Assembly: GCA_001029295.1 (NCBI GenBank)
Contig: LDXJ01000061.1
Coordinates: 62,001 to 126,000, forward strand
From: Peptococcaceae bacterium CEB3
GTDB lineage: Bacteria > Bacillota > Desulfitobacteriia > Desulfitobacteriales > Desulfitobacteriaceae
Direction of reading: 5' to 3'
DNA: 64,000 bases
The notes under the pieces are model-generated. The model was not told the DNA's origin. It worked only from the letters and a program-made list of their open reading frames with translations, and did not search any database. The stretch's first letter is position 1. Each line of letters begins with the position of its first letter. A program made the translations under genes and the position numbers. This document shows, piece after piece, positions 43,449 through 50,916 of the stretch.

Positions 43449-43969
43449 GCATAGATCAGTTCACGGCCATTGTCCGCCCGTTCGTCACAGTCCAAACCGT
43501 GTAAAGCCTGCCGGAGCAGTCTTTGATGGACCTCTTCCCGCCTGATCAAAAACTCCGTCATCTTGACAAGTCCCGTATCCCGCAGCTGAAGCAAAGTTTT
43601 CTCATACTTTTCCCGGGCCCGTTCCTCTGCCTTGATTGCCCTCTCCAGGATATTCTTGGGCTCACGGGCGGGATCCAGATAGCCAAGGTGCCAGGGTTCC
43701 GCCCGGGAGTTCACGTACCTGGCCGCCAACCCCAATTTGCTGACAGCCACTGACAGCATTTCCATGTGCCCGAGTTCCTCCGCCGCCAGAAGTCCGAGAA
43801 GTTCCCTCAAGTATCGGTCAGTCAGATAAGTCCGTTGGTTTAAGTAACGAACCGCCGCCGAAAACTCGCTGTCCTTGCCGGCATAGTGTTCAAGTAAGAC
43901 CTCCCCCAACTCCGGATCAGGATGGTCCACATGCACGGGAAAAAAAAGACGTTTGCGATAACTGTACAT
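43418..43969 (-). CDS. Manganese-catalase/CotJC-like ferritin-fold protein
   Basis: 183 residues, ATG 43969 after GGGGAGG. The N-terminal YRKRLFFPVHVDHPDPELGEVLLEHYAGKDSEFSAAVRYLNQR matches CotJC; dimetal ligands are in AAEELGHMEML and REEVHQRLL. Shorter than catalytic Mn-catalases and typical of spore-coat CotJC, though cotJA/cotJB are not adjacent. Overlaps the 3' end of the transglutaminase gene by 31 bases. Confidence 0.85.
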   Translation of the reverse strand: MYSYRKRLFFPVHVDHPDPELGEVLLEHYAGKDSEFSAAVRYLNQRTYLTDRYLRELLGLLAAEELGHMEMLSVAVSKLGLAARYVNSRAEPWHLGYLDPAREPKNILERAIKAEERAREKYEKTLLQLRDTGLVKMTEFLIRREEVHQRLLRQALHGLDCDERADNGRELIYAYKMSLQVLE

Positions 43970-44130
43970 GCTCTTTCCTCCCCCACCCCGTTAAAACGGG
44001 TCCTGCCTTCAATATATGAGGGCATCGGAGCAGGAGTGACCCCGGGGCGGTCAACGCCGGCCTCACAGTACACTCTTCAGCAACGGTACCCTCCGCAAGA
44101 TGAGATGCGCGGCTGCAAAGCATAATTGAC

Positions 44131-44502
44131 TTAAGAGCCGTAATAGCGGCGGATAAGCTCGATAAGTTCCGGCAGCGTAAGCCCGAGGCCCTTATAGTAT
44201 TCAATGTCTTTTTTCAGTTTCTCGACGACAAGCTCATCCCGCTTGGTTGCCCGCTCGCCCGGCAGCAAGGGCGCAACAAAGCAGCCCTTACCCACCATCG
44301 TATAGATAAAGCCTCTGTGTTCAAGCTCCTCCCAGGCCTTTTTCACCGTAATTACGCTGATCCGCAACTGTTTCGCGACGGTGCGGATGGGCGGGAGACA
44401 GAAATCCCGCTCCAGCTCTCCCTTGACGATCTGGGCGGAAACCTGCTCAAATATCTGCTGATAGATTGGTTTGTCCGATGTATTTGAAATAATAATATTC
44501 AT
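44131..44502 (-). CDS. GntR-family regulator, YtrA subfamily
   Basis: 123 residues. N-terminal winged helix PIYQQIFEQVSAQIVKGELERDFCLPPIRTVAKQLRISVITVKKAWEELEHRGF and the short YtrA-type helical tail. Such regulators control ABC exporters encoded with them and respond to cell-wall antibiotics in some species. Last gene of the operon (permease stop 3 bases before its ATG). Probable operator at 46023-46049. Confidence 0.92.
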   Translation of the reverse strand: MNIIISNTSDKPIYQQIFEQVSAQIVKGELERDFCLPPIRTVAKQLRISVITVKKAWEELEHRGFIYTMVGKGCFVAPLLPGERATKRDELVVEKLKKDIEYYKGLGLTLPELIELIRRYYGS

Positions 44503-44505
44503 CGC

Positions 44506-45153
44506 TCACAAATCTAACCTTTCAAAACGACGCGCGGATATCCTGTAAGCGAGCAGGGTCAGCGAAGCAAAGAGAATAATACCGGCGAACAATACCGGTA
44601 GTTGACTGGCCATGTGGCTCGACCCTAAACCATCGAGGCTAGCCCTGAGGACTGGAACGCTTACAACCGCCACATCGACAGCCGTGACATAAACCGCGGC
44701 CGCACAAATTGCCAAAATTATCGGCATCCCGACCTTATAAGCCGTTTTATAAAAACCCGGCAGAAAGATAAGGTTAAAGATGGCATACATCATCAAGACC
44801 AGCCCGAAAAACGCGAAATTAGTGTTCATCCCGACCATGTTACCCTTGAGGTAGACCGCATTGTTTATGACAGCGAAAGGGACCGCGACGATGATCTGCA
44901 ACAGCTCGATGATCGCCACTAAGCAGACTTTAGCCAGAACAACGTCCTTTTTACGAACGGGCAGCAAGGCCGTGAAAAAGACATCCCGGTTGGCCCTGTC
45001 GACAAAGAATAGAGTGTTAACTGGGAAAACGATGTAGCCGAAGGCGATAAAAAACGGCCAGCTCGGGAAAAGCAGAAATGTGCCGAAAAGAAGAAAAAGG
45101 AACATAGCCGGGTGCCAGCACAGCCTGAATTCCTTGTATAGTAAATCTTTCAT
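44506..45153 (-). CDS. ABC-2-type permease subunit
   Basis: 215 residues, about six membrane segments. ATG 45153 overlaps the ATPase stop by 4 bases, so translation is coupled. Family is that of small permeases partnering YtrB-type ATPases in drug or peptide export. The substrate is unknown. Confidence 0.85.
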   Translation of the reverse strand: MKDLLYKEFRLCWHPAMFLFLLFGTFLLFPSWPFFIAFGYIVFPVNTLFFVDRANRDVFFTALLPVRKKDVVLAKVCLVAIIELLQIIVAVPFAVINNAVYLKGNMVGMNTNFAFFGLVLMMYAIFNLIFLPGFYKTAYKVGMPIILAICAAAVYVTAVDVAVVSVPVLRASLDGLGSSHMASQLPVLFAGIILFASLTLLAYRISARRFERLDL

Positions 45154-46001
45154 TCCGCACGCCCCTTTTCATAGTAGATCATGATGGATTCGACGTCCGC
45201 CGCGGATACTTCAAGGCCGGTACCGCCCCGCAGGTCTGTCGTCTTCACCAGCCCTGAGAACCCAAGAGAATTCTCTTTGCAGCCGATCAGCTTGTGCCGC
45301 AGATCGTTCGTAAGCCGTTCGCCTGACCCTTTTACGATTTTGTAGGAATCAAGAAATTCGTCTTTCTCCGTGCTGGCGATGATCGCACCATCTTTAATGT
45401 AGGTAATAAAATCCGCGCATTTTTCGAGATCGGACGTGATCTGGGTGGAGAACAGGATGCTTGTCTCCCCGCCCTCAATGAGTTCTTGAAATAACTCGAG
45501 CATATCGTCCCGTGACACAGGGTCGAGACCGCTCGTGGGCTCATCCAGGATGAGCAACTGCGCGTGATGCGAGAGCGCCAGAGCCAGTGAGTATTTCACT
45601 TTCATTCCTGTAGACAGCTTCTCAACTTTTTTCTCGGGGTCCAAATCGAACCTCGCCAGATAGCCCTCATATGCCGCGTCATCCCATTCGTTATAAAAAC
45701 GTTTTACGACGTTGGTGATGGTTCTGAGCCTCTGCTTCGGATAATAAAAGATATCTCCGAACATAAGGCCGATTTTCTGTTTGCAAGCGAGTTCGTCGGA
45801 AAAATAATCTTTTCCCAGAAAAGATACGGTACCCCCATCCGCATGAACAAGGTTCAGCATCGTTTTGAGCATTGTGGTTTTACCCGCTCCGTTACGGCCG
45901 ACAAAGCCCATGATGTATCCCTTTTCAAGCGAAAAGGATACATTTTTGAGTGCAAACTTTTCGTATTTCTTATTTAGGTTGTGGACAGACAAGAGCTCCA
46001 T
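45150..46001 (-). CDS. ABC transporter ATP-binding protein
   Basis: 283 residues, ATG 46001 after GGGAGG. Walker A GRNGAGKTTML, signature LSTGMKVKYSLALAL (a degenerate LSGGQ), Walker B LLILDEPTSGLDP, H-loop as glutamine in STQIT in place of the usual His. Followed by a 60-residue C-terminal extension. First gene of the ABC/GntR operon. Confidence 0.93.
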   Translation of the reverse strand: MELLSVHNLNKKYEKFALKNVSFSLEKGYIMGFVGRNGAGKTTMLKTMLNLVHADGGTVSFLGKDYFSDELACKQKIGLMFGDIFYYPKQRLRTITNVVKRFYNEWDDAAYEGYLARFDLDPEKKVEKLSTGMKVKYSLALALSHHAQLLILDEPTSGLDPVSRDDMLELFQELIEGGETSILFSTQITSDLEKCADFITYIKDGAIIASTEKDEFLDSYKIVKGSGERLTNDLRHKLIGCKENSLGFSGLVKTTDLRGGTGLEVSAADVESIMIYYEKGRAE

Positions 46002-46022
46002 AGAGTTTCCTCCCTTAGTTGA

Positions 46023-46074
46023 TATTGTAACTATTGGATATGCACAATATAACATCCTGGTTTGTTGCTGTCAA
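46023..46074 (-). promoter_or_regulatory. Promoter and likely GntR operator of the ABC operon
   Basis: Minus-strand TTGACA (46074-46069), 17-base spacer, TATATT (46051-46046): a near-consensus promoter. TATTGT (46023-46028) and ACAATA (46044-46049) form an inverted repeat with 15 bases between, overlapping the -10, suited to a dimeric GntR regulator. Confidence 0.65.
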
Positions 46075-46169
46075 GCGCGTGCAAAACCCATTTTCTGGCT
46101 TCGCTGAAACAGGTTGATCCCGATCTCAATCATGTCTACACTGCCGCATGCCCGTTTTTCAGGCAAACT

Positions 46170-46241
46170 AAAAGAAGCCCTTAATGGACTTCCATGCTTA
46201 CCAAGTATTAAGGGTGGACTTCGCCCCCAAATTATTTAAGG
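46170..46241. repeat. Long diverged repeat, copy 1
   Basis: AAAAGAAGCCCTTAATGGACTTCC... to ...GGACTTCGCCCCCAAATTATTTAAGG. It matches 49184-49256 in order and length, with local GAAGCC/GGCTTC pairing. The 399-base gap 46002-46400 holds it and the two promoters but no gene. Confidence 0.65.
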
Positions 46242-46334
46242 CTATGTACCTTTTCCGTCGGGAGAGATCAGAATGGTGCCGTCGCGTCATAGCCGGAATT
46301 GGGGTTTGTGAAAAAATGTTCTTACAAGAAATGC

Positions 46335-46363
46335 TTGCGGTTTTCCAGAACGCCTGCTATGAT
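46335..46363 (+). promoter_or_regulatory. Promoter of mazEF
   Basis: TTGCGG (46335-46340), 17-base spacer, TATGAT (46358-46363), 37 bases before the mazE ATG. Confidence 0.65.
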
Positions 46364-46400
46364 GTAATTACAAAGTAATAACCTACGAGGAGGGGCTCCT

Positions 46401-46658
46401 ATGCAAATGGATATCATTAAAATTGGTAACTCCAAAGGAATTCGGCTTCCGGTTGCAGTCTTAAAACAATGTAAGATAGAATCAACTGTAGAGTTGGAAA
46501 TTAAGGACAACTGCATTATCATAAAACCAGTCAACACGCCTCGTCAAGGTTGGGCTGATGCTTTTGAACTCATGCGCAAAAATAACGATGACGCGTTATT
46601 AGTCCCTGATGAAATCGACAATGGCTTGTTGGAGGCGTGGGATGAACAAAAACATTGA
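46401..46658 (+). CDS. MazE-like antitoxin (AbrB fold)
   Basis: 85 residues, ATG after GGAGGGG. SpoVT/AbrB swapped-hairpin start IIKIGNSKGIRLPVAVLKQC, acidic C-terminal tail that would wrap the toxin. Overlaps mazF by 17 bases, the usual arrangement. AT-richer than the flanking chromosome. Confidence 0.9.
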   Translation: MQMDIIKIGNSKGIRLPVAVLKQCKIESTVELEIKDNCIIIKPVNTPRQGWADAFELMRKNNDDALLVPDEIDNGLLEAWDEQKH

Positions 46659-46974
46659 GCAATATTCTCTATACTGGGTAGACCTGAATCCTACACAAGG
46701 GGCAGAAATTAATAAAACCAGGCCATGTGTTATTATTTCCCCTTCGGAGATGAATGATCATCTTCGAACCGTTATTGTTGCTCCGATGACTAGCCACGGA
46801 AGGGAAGGGTATCCCACTCGAACTAAGGTAACAATAACGGATGTAACCGGCTGGATCGTGCTAGATCAGATCCGAACAATTGACAAGACTAGATTGCGTG
46901 AGAGAATTGGGGTTTTAGACACAGAACAGATTATAGAAATCAAAGGTATTATTAAGGAAATGTTAGTGGAGTGA
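46642..46974 (+). CDS. MazF-family mRNA interferase toxin
   Basis: 110 residues from ATG 46642 (GGAGGCGTGGG). MazF/PemK core YWVDLNPTQGAEINKTRPCVIISP, VAPMTSHGR and VLDQIRTID. Ribosome-independent endoribonuclease. The family arginine and threonine of the active site are present. Its end overlaps a truncated small frame on the other strand, which marks an old junction. Confidence 0.92.
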   Translation: MNKNIEQYSLYWVDLNPTQGAEINKTRPCVIISPSEMNDHLRTVIVAPMTSHGREGYPTRTKVTITDVTGWIVLDQIRTIDKTRLRERIGVLDTEQIIEIKGIIKEMLVE

Positions 46975-47070
46975 ATCGGCAGCTAGAGCTTCGTGCTTGT
47001 CCCGGTAGTAGCCGAGACATCTTAATTTGTGAGACGGGTCAAGGCTGGTTAATCCTGTGATGAAGTACAT
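46963..47070 (-). pseudogene. Truncated small mobile-element protein
   Basis: 35 codons from ATG 47070 with a good AAAGGAG ribosome binding site, starting MYFITGLTSLDP...CLGYYRDKHEAL. It resembles the start of small MYFIT-type accessory proteins that normally run to about 60-80 residues; here it stops inside the mazF 3' end. Likely a remnant cut off by insertion of mazEF. Confidence 0.45.
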
Positions 47071-47170
47071 TCTGGTTCTCCTTTCGTTCTGTTGTGGTTG
47101 CGGTGGAGTGGCTGGGATACGGCTGGAGTGGACGGACAGCACCTGGTGCGATTTGAACGAGCGTTGCATG

Positions 47171-47201
47171 AAAAAAACCCCGCTGCCGAGAACGGGGTTT
47201 T
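47171..47201 (-). terminator. Terminator of the DUF4065 operon
   Basis: AAACCCCG and CGGGGTTT stem with 10-base loop; on the minus strand followed by seven T. It overlaps the last codon of the frame above. Bidirectional use with mazF is possible. Confidence 0.75.
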
Positions 47202-47588
47202 AGCTTCTCTTTACTTTATTCCAGGGGCAGATTTCGTACGCCCGGTCAAACCACAGTATCCGAAAGACGTTGCCGGTCCGGTAGCCGAAAACTCTTTTGA
47301 CATCACAAACCCGAATTTCGTAGATCGTTTCATCGGGTGAGACTTTGCCCGGAAGTGGCTTCGACGGGTTGGAGATGGGCTTGAATCTCAACCCGTTATG
47401 CGTTCCTAGTCTGTCCCACGGCACTTGCTCCATGGTCTGCAACGCCGTAATCAACGCGGGTCCAGTTCTTTTCCGTGCCACTGAGACCGTAAGCAGCGCT
47501 GCCCGGAAACGTGTACGAACGACAATACGGGATATTGGCGGCGTGGCCCTTCCTGGACTTCGAGAAATTGCCTTTCCTTAAGTCGCAT
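47200..47588 (-). pseudogene. Frameshifted toxin-like gene in the DUF4065 operon
   Basis: Two frames overlap: ATG 47588 (MRLKERQFLEVQEGPRRQYPV...HGKELDP, stop 47451) and a downstream frame ALITALQTMEQVP...ETIYEIRVCDVKRVFGYRTGNVFRILWFDR to 47200. Joined at about 47455 they give one 130-residue protein whose C-terminal part looks like RelE/HigB-type toxins. A single-base shift would explain it. Alternatively the second frame is read alone from a GTG at 47481 without ribosome binding site. Confidence in the toxin assignment is low. Confidence 0.45.
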
Positions 47589-47772
47589 TGTCTCCCAATA
47601 TCCTCCTTGCATCATAGGAAATTTTTTGCACCGCATTTTCCGTACTATACTTCGCGAATCTTTCCACAATATCGGCAAAATCAGTCCTGTTAAGCGGCAT
47701 TCCACCACTCCAGACGAAATCCTCCAAAACCGAAAAATACTCAACTTCATAGAGCGCATCCAATTTATTCAA
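47578..47772 (-). CDS. Small protein between DUF4065 and toxin-like gene
   Basis: 64 residues from TTG 47772, overlapping the DUF4065 stop by 4 bases (TTGA), so translation would be coupled. Acidic, helical: DALYEVEYFSVLEDFVWSGG...DIVERFAKYSTENAVQKISYDARRILGD. Not recognised. Overlaps the start of the frameshifted gene by 11 bases. Could be an accessory or the true partner of the Panacea antitoxin. Confidence 0.5.
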   Translation of the reverse strand: MNKLDALYEVEYFSVLEDFVWSGGMPLNRTDFADIVERFAKYSTENAVQKISYDARRILGDNAT

Positions 47773-48431
47773 TAAACAACCAAGCCGTGTTTGTCAAGAC
47801 CTAGGCTGTAAGCTGGCTCAGTTCCCTTAAAGAATTCTAGTTGCTGTATCAGTTCATCTGTCAACGTGAGTTCGGCGGGATCATAGAAAAAAGTAACTCC
47901 GTTGATGGTTTCGTGACTTAGGTTAAGCTGTTCGGTTAGTTCGGCTGCCTTTAGCAATTCATGGATACCGTCTAAGTCATGTGCTGCAATGCTGTTAATG
48001 GTGATCTTCGCATCTTCGGTTACATGGTATCCGCCCGGTCTTGTGGAGCGAACCAGGGCATTTTTCCAGGACAAATGAAGATGGTTGAGTTTCGACAACT
48101 CCTTGGCACTGGATGAGCCAAAAATCGCACCCGTTTTCTCCAGAGTATCCAATTCCTGTCGGGTGAAAATGGACGGGTCTAATTCGCCCACATCTCTCTT
48201 GAGTTGATAATAGCATCTCTTGTAGTCCTGCCTGACATTCTCAACCACAGGACCATTCTCGAAAGCATAAATGGGATCCTTAAACAGGACCTCACCGTAC
48301 TTCGCCATGTGTATTAGTTGGGCAAAGTAGAGAAGTTTTTGCAGTTTCATGTTTCCGTCGTAGGTGTTTTGCGGAGTATCGTAGTTCTGGCTCATAAACC
48401 ACTTCGCTGCATCTAGGGCAGTTATGGCCAT
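47769..48431 (-). CDS. DUF4065 (Panacea/GepA/SocA) domain antitoxin-like protein
   Basis: 220 residues, ATG 48431 with AAGGA upstream. The Panacea signature MKLQKLLYFAQLIHMAKYGEVLF...DPIYAFENGPVVENVRQDY is intact. Panacea domains neutralise unrelated toxins encoded beside them in hyperpromiscuous toxin-antitoxin modules and are common in prophages. First gene of a three-gene unit. The C-terminal half (helical) is longer than minimal Panacea proteins. Confidence 0.85.
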   Translation of the reverse strand: MAITALDAAKWFMSQNYDTPQNTYDGNMKLQKLLYFAQLIHMAKYGEVLFKDPIYAFENGPVVENVRQDYKRCYYQLKRDVGELDPSIFTRQELDTLEKTGAIFGSSSAKELSKLNHLHLSWKNALVRSTRPGGYHVTEDAKITINSIAAHDLDGIHELLKAAELTEQLNLSHETINGVTFFYDPAELTLTDELIQQLEFFKGTEPAYSLGLDKHGLVVY

Positions 48432-48468
48432 AGAAACCATTCCTTTCTGGCTTTCTCCCTATGATCCA

Positions 48469-48497
48469 ATTATATACCTTTCCCGAAAAGGATGAAA
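48469..48497 (-). promoter_or_regulatory. Promoter of the DUF4065 operon
   Basis: Minus-strand TTTCAT (48497-48492), 17-base spacer, TATAAT (48474-48469), 38 bases before the ATG. The rest of the 361-base gap 48432-48792 shows no gene. Confidence 0.55.
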
Positions 48498-48792
48498 CTA
48501 ACTCTGGCGATTTTCTTTTGCACGGACGAGAATCACGCTGCAATGACGCTGCTTGTTGAGAGAAAAACAAACGAGCCTTCATCCGGATGCGCACTCGCTG
48601 GAGGCCGCCGGTACGTCAATTCCCTCCAGCATGGCTTATTCTGAATATCGTATTCTCCATAACTCTTCTGATTCTGGCATCCCAAGTTCTGGTTCTTGCT
48701 TTCGCTATTATTTTTAAAGCCTAACATCCGGCAAGGTAAGAAAAATACCCAGGATTAAATTGTGAAAAGATATTTTTGCTTGAGATTCCGTC

Positions 48793-49086
48793 TCACTTGA
48801 CGTGCCTTTCGAGTTTTTCCTCTTGATTTTGGAGCCTATTGTCTATACGTTTGATGTCCTCCCACACATAGTCTAAGTTATGCTTAATGTCCTTGGTATC
48901 CTTCTTTACACTCTTCATGTCGGCTTCCAGTCTGCCAAAGCGCTCATCAAATTTGCCAAACCGTTCATCTGTCCTTTTTTCAAATCTATCAAGCCGTTCC
49001 TCTGTCCTTTTCTGCCCTTCCTCCAGTTGCTTCTGTCCCTCCTGTAACTGTTCAAGAAGGGCTAGGATTTTTTCTTCATTAGTCAT
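48793..49086 (-). CDS. Coiled-coil protein, 97 aa
   Basis: ATG 49086 follows GGAGGAAG. Nearly all coiled coil with repeated Q-K-E/R-x-x-x-R-F-x-K-R elements (LLEQLQEGQKQLEEGQKRTEERLDRFEKRTDERFGKFDERFGRLE). Such short proteins are frequent in accessory regions and resemble phage or plasmid coiled-coil products; no function known. Confidence 0.6.
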   Translation of the reverse strand: MTNEEKILALLEQLQEGQKQLEEGQKRTEERLDRFEKRTDERFGKFDERFGRLEADMKSVKKDTKDIKHNLDYVWEDIKRIDNRLQNQEEKLERHVK

Positions 49087-49183
49087 GCTTACTTCCTCCA
49101 TATTCTTCCTCTCGGATTTATCTTACCATGTTGAACCTCTCTTTGTCCATTTGAATCCACCCTTTCCCGCCTTCGGGCACATA

Positions 49184-49256
49184 AAAAGAAGCCCTCAATC
49201 GGCTTCCATTCGTTGGCATTAATTTGGGGTAGGCTTCGCCCCACCTGTTATTTACC
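49184..49256. repeat. Long diverged repeat, copy 2
   Basis: AAAAGAAGCCCTCAATCGGCTTCC... to ...GGCTTCGCCCCACCTGTTATTTACC, same order as copy 1 at 46170-46241. On the minus strand it reads GAAGCC-gattgag-GGCTTC then TTTTTATG, so this copy also works as a terminator of the glycosidase gene. Confidence 0.65.
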
Positions 49257-49285
49257 TCATTTTAGCCCTTTTCGGGGAACTCTCT

Positions 49286-50032
49286 CTATTTCGGCATGAC
49301 AACAAAAGCCGTGGAAACATAACGTTCGGGAAAGATATCCCAGAGATGATTAATGATTTTACCTTGGTAAACCATTTCCGAAGAGGAACCGCCATCAAGA
49401 TTCACAGCAGTGACCGCATGATACTGCAAGAACACATTCATTAGTTGAGGAGCTGTGGCGCCCCAACTCCAAGTCGGCTGGCGCCCGTCTATCACGACCA
49501 AAATAATCGTACCGTCCGCTGTTTGGCCGATTCCCGTCCGGGGTGCAATACCAACCCCCCCATCTCCAGCCACAACCGGCTTACCGTTAGCAACCAGGAT
49601 TGGGCCGAAAAAAGTTACCGCTTCTTGAATATGGCGGGCAGCCAACTCGTTCGCCGACATGGGACCGATGACTAGTTTTCCTTGATCATCGATCCCGATA
49701 AGTTCCTCGGCTTTTTTGCTCCCAATATCATTATAAACAAGCTTCCCGCCGTGCACCGTCAAGCCTTCCGGAGAACCCCCGCTTCCTCCCCAACTGGGTC
49801 CATTGAACCCTCCCGCATTAATTCCGGCCACGGCTTCGCTCTGTTGGACCAGATGTGTCAATAATTCCCCCGCTGTGCCAAGTTGATTGGTCACCGCGAC
49901 TTTGATCCGTTTTGGGTCTTTAATCAACATGACTTTTCCTCTAAACGATTGTCCCTGGATGTTCTGGATTTTAATACCGTTATCCGAGCCGTTCGTCACC
50001 TGTTGACTGACAATGTTCGTTTGGGTATTCAC
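49286..50032 (-). CDS. Phosphodiester glycosidase (NAGPA) family protein, N-terminally truncated
   Basis: 248 residues from GTG 50032. NAGPA signatures INAGGFNGPSWGGSGGSPEGLTVHGGKLVYND, DGRQPTWSWGATAPQLMNVF and AVNLDGGSSSEMVYQG. Members are normally anchored by an N-terminal membrane segment; here the frame is open only from the blaI stop onward and no membrane segment or ribosome binding site is left. Probably a remnant or cytosolic stray product. Hydrolyses GlcNAc-phosphodiesters in relatives. Confidence 0.7.
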   Translation of the reverse strand: MNTQTNIVSQQVTNGSDNGIKIQNIQGQSFRGKVMLIKDPKRIKVAVTNQLGTAGELLTHLVQQSEAVAGINAGGFNGPSWGGSGGSPEGLTVHGGKLVYNDIGSKKAEELIGIDDQGKLVIGPMSANELAARHIQEAVTFFGPILVANGKPVVAGDGGVGIAPRTGIGQTADGTIILVVIDGRQPTWSWGATAPQLMNVFLQYHAVTAVNLDGGSSSEMVYQGKIINHLWDIFPERYVSTAFVVMPK

Positions 50033-50077
50033 TCCCAGCGCATCATACTCATGAGTAATCTTGTCAATTTCAGAACA

Positions 50078-50461
50078 TCATCTCTCCTTGCCCTTTTTGT
50101 TGGCAAGGACACGTTTGAGGTGCTCAATTTCGTTGGCCGATAACTCGTTCTCTTCAAGCAGGTTGACCACGAGCATGCTGAGTGATCCGTCATAGGCCTT
50201 TTGCAGAAAAGAGTTCCTTTCTGCCCTTCTACATTCTTGTTCCGACAGAAGGGGTGTGCAGACATACGGGGATGAACTCTTATCGACCATAACGGCCTTT
50301 TTAGTGACCAATCGACTGACGAGTGTGTAAACAGTGGTAGGTTTCCAGCCGATACGGGATTGCAAGATCTCAACCAGTGCAAGAGACGTGATGGGTGCCT
50401 TTTCCCACAATATTTTCATGACCTGCCATTCGGCATCTGTAATTCTAGGGTCTTTCTTCAT
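50078..50461 (-). CDS. BlaI/MecI/CopY-family transcriptional repressor
   Basis: 127 residues, ATG 50461 after GAGGAG. Winged helix ITDAEWQVMKILWEKAPITSLALVEILQSRIGWKPTTVYTLVSRLVTKKAV and the C-terminal dimerisation/cleavage region SMLVVNLLEENELSANEIEHLKRVLANKKG. Usually paired with a BlaR1 M56 peptidase sensor; none is present, the sensor having perhaps been lost. Target genes not evident. Confidence 0.9.
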   Translation of the reverse strand: MKKDPRITDAEWQVMKILWEKAPITSLALVEILQSRIGWKPTTVYTLVSRLVTKKAVMVDKSSSPYVCTPLLSEQECRRAERNSFLQKAYDGSLSMLVVNLLEENELSANEIEHLKRVLANKKGKER

Positions 50462-50509
50462 GAACCACATCTCCTCTACGAATGTTTAACATAGCCTTAT
50501 TCTACATGC

Positions 50510-50653
50510 ATGGAAAACCAATGTCAATACCTCCGGGCCATTAACTTTCTCATTTTCGCCGCTTTTCTGCTTTTTTGGCCACACCGCCTAGCGAGCACCC
50601 GGCTGATCGCCGCGGCCCTTGCCGTCAGCCTTCCGGCCATCGTTTTCTTCTAG
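50510..50653 (+). CDS. Small hydrophobic frame, possible gene remnant
   Basis: 47 residues MENQCQYLRAINFLIFAAFLLFW..., with two hydrophobic helices and GC-rich codons unlike the surrounding AT-rich bases. No ribosome binding site, so more likely the C-terminal remnant of a membrane protein than an expressed gene. Family not recognised. Confidence 0.3.
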   Translation: MENQCQYLRAINFLIFAAFLLFWPHRLASTRLIAAALAVSLPAIVFF

Positions 50654-50668
50654 AACTTTAATCCTTTA

Positions 50669-50714
50669 CAAAGCAAAAGCCCCCATAATCTTTCATATCA
50701 CAGATTTATGGAGG
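50669..50714 (-). terminator. Terminator after the methyltransferase fragment
   Basis: CCTCCATAAATCT pairs with AGATTATGGGGG (one bulge, one G-T), followed on the minus strand by CTTTTGCTTTG. Confidence 0.6.
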
Positions 50715-50743
50715 CGAAAAAAGCGGGCTTCTTTTAAGGGGTA

Positions 50744-50916
50744 CTACCACTTCATTCCGGGAACTAGCTTGGGTACACGCTTCCTGTATTCTACATATTG
50801 GTCTCCAAAAGTTTCTACCATGAAGCTTTCTTCTTGCCTGATTTTGATTAGCAGGATTAGCACGCTAACCAACAATATTATAATGAAGAAAACGCCATCC
50901 GAAATAGTCGAACCTA
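50744..50916 (-). pseudogene. Isoprenylcysteine carboxyl methyltransferase-like gene, C-terminal fragment
   Basis: The minus frame ends ...QEESFMVETFGDQYVEYRKRVPKLVPGMKW-stop at 50744-50746. The ETFGDxYxEYRKRVPxLxP ending is that of ICMT/phospholipid-methyltransferase-type membrane enzymes. No start codon and no upstream part exist: the frame abuts the purD stop. A decayed gene left at the edge of the accessory region. Confidence 0.65.

Noticed and set aside
39045-48774. Identical 17-mer AATTGTGAAAAGATATT at 39045 and 48758
   Set aside because: AT-rich and without extended similarity; a chance match in a 64-kb window is not improbable.
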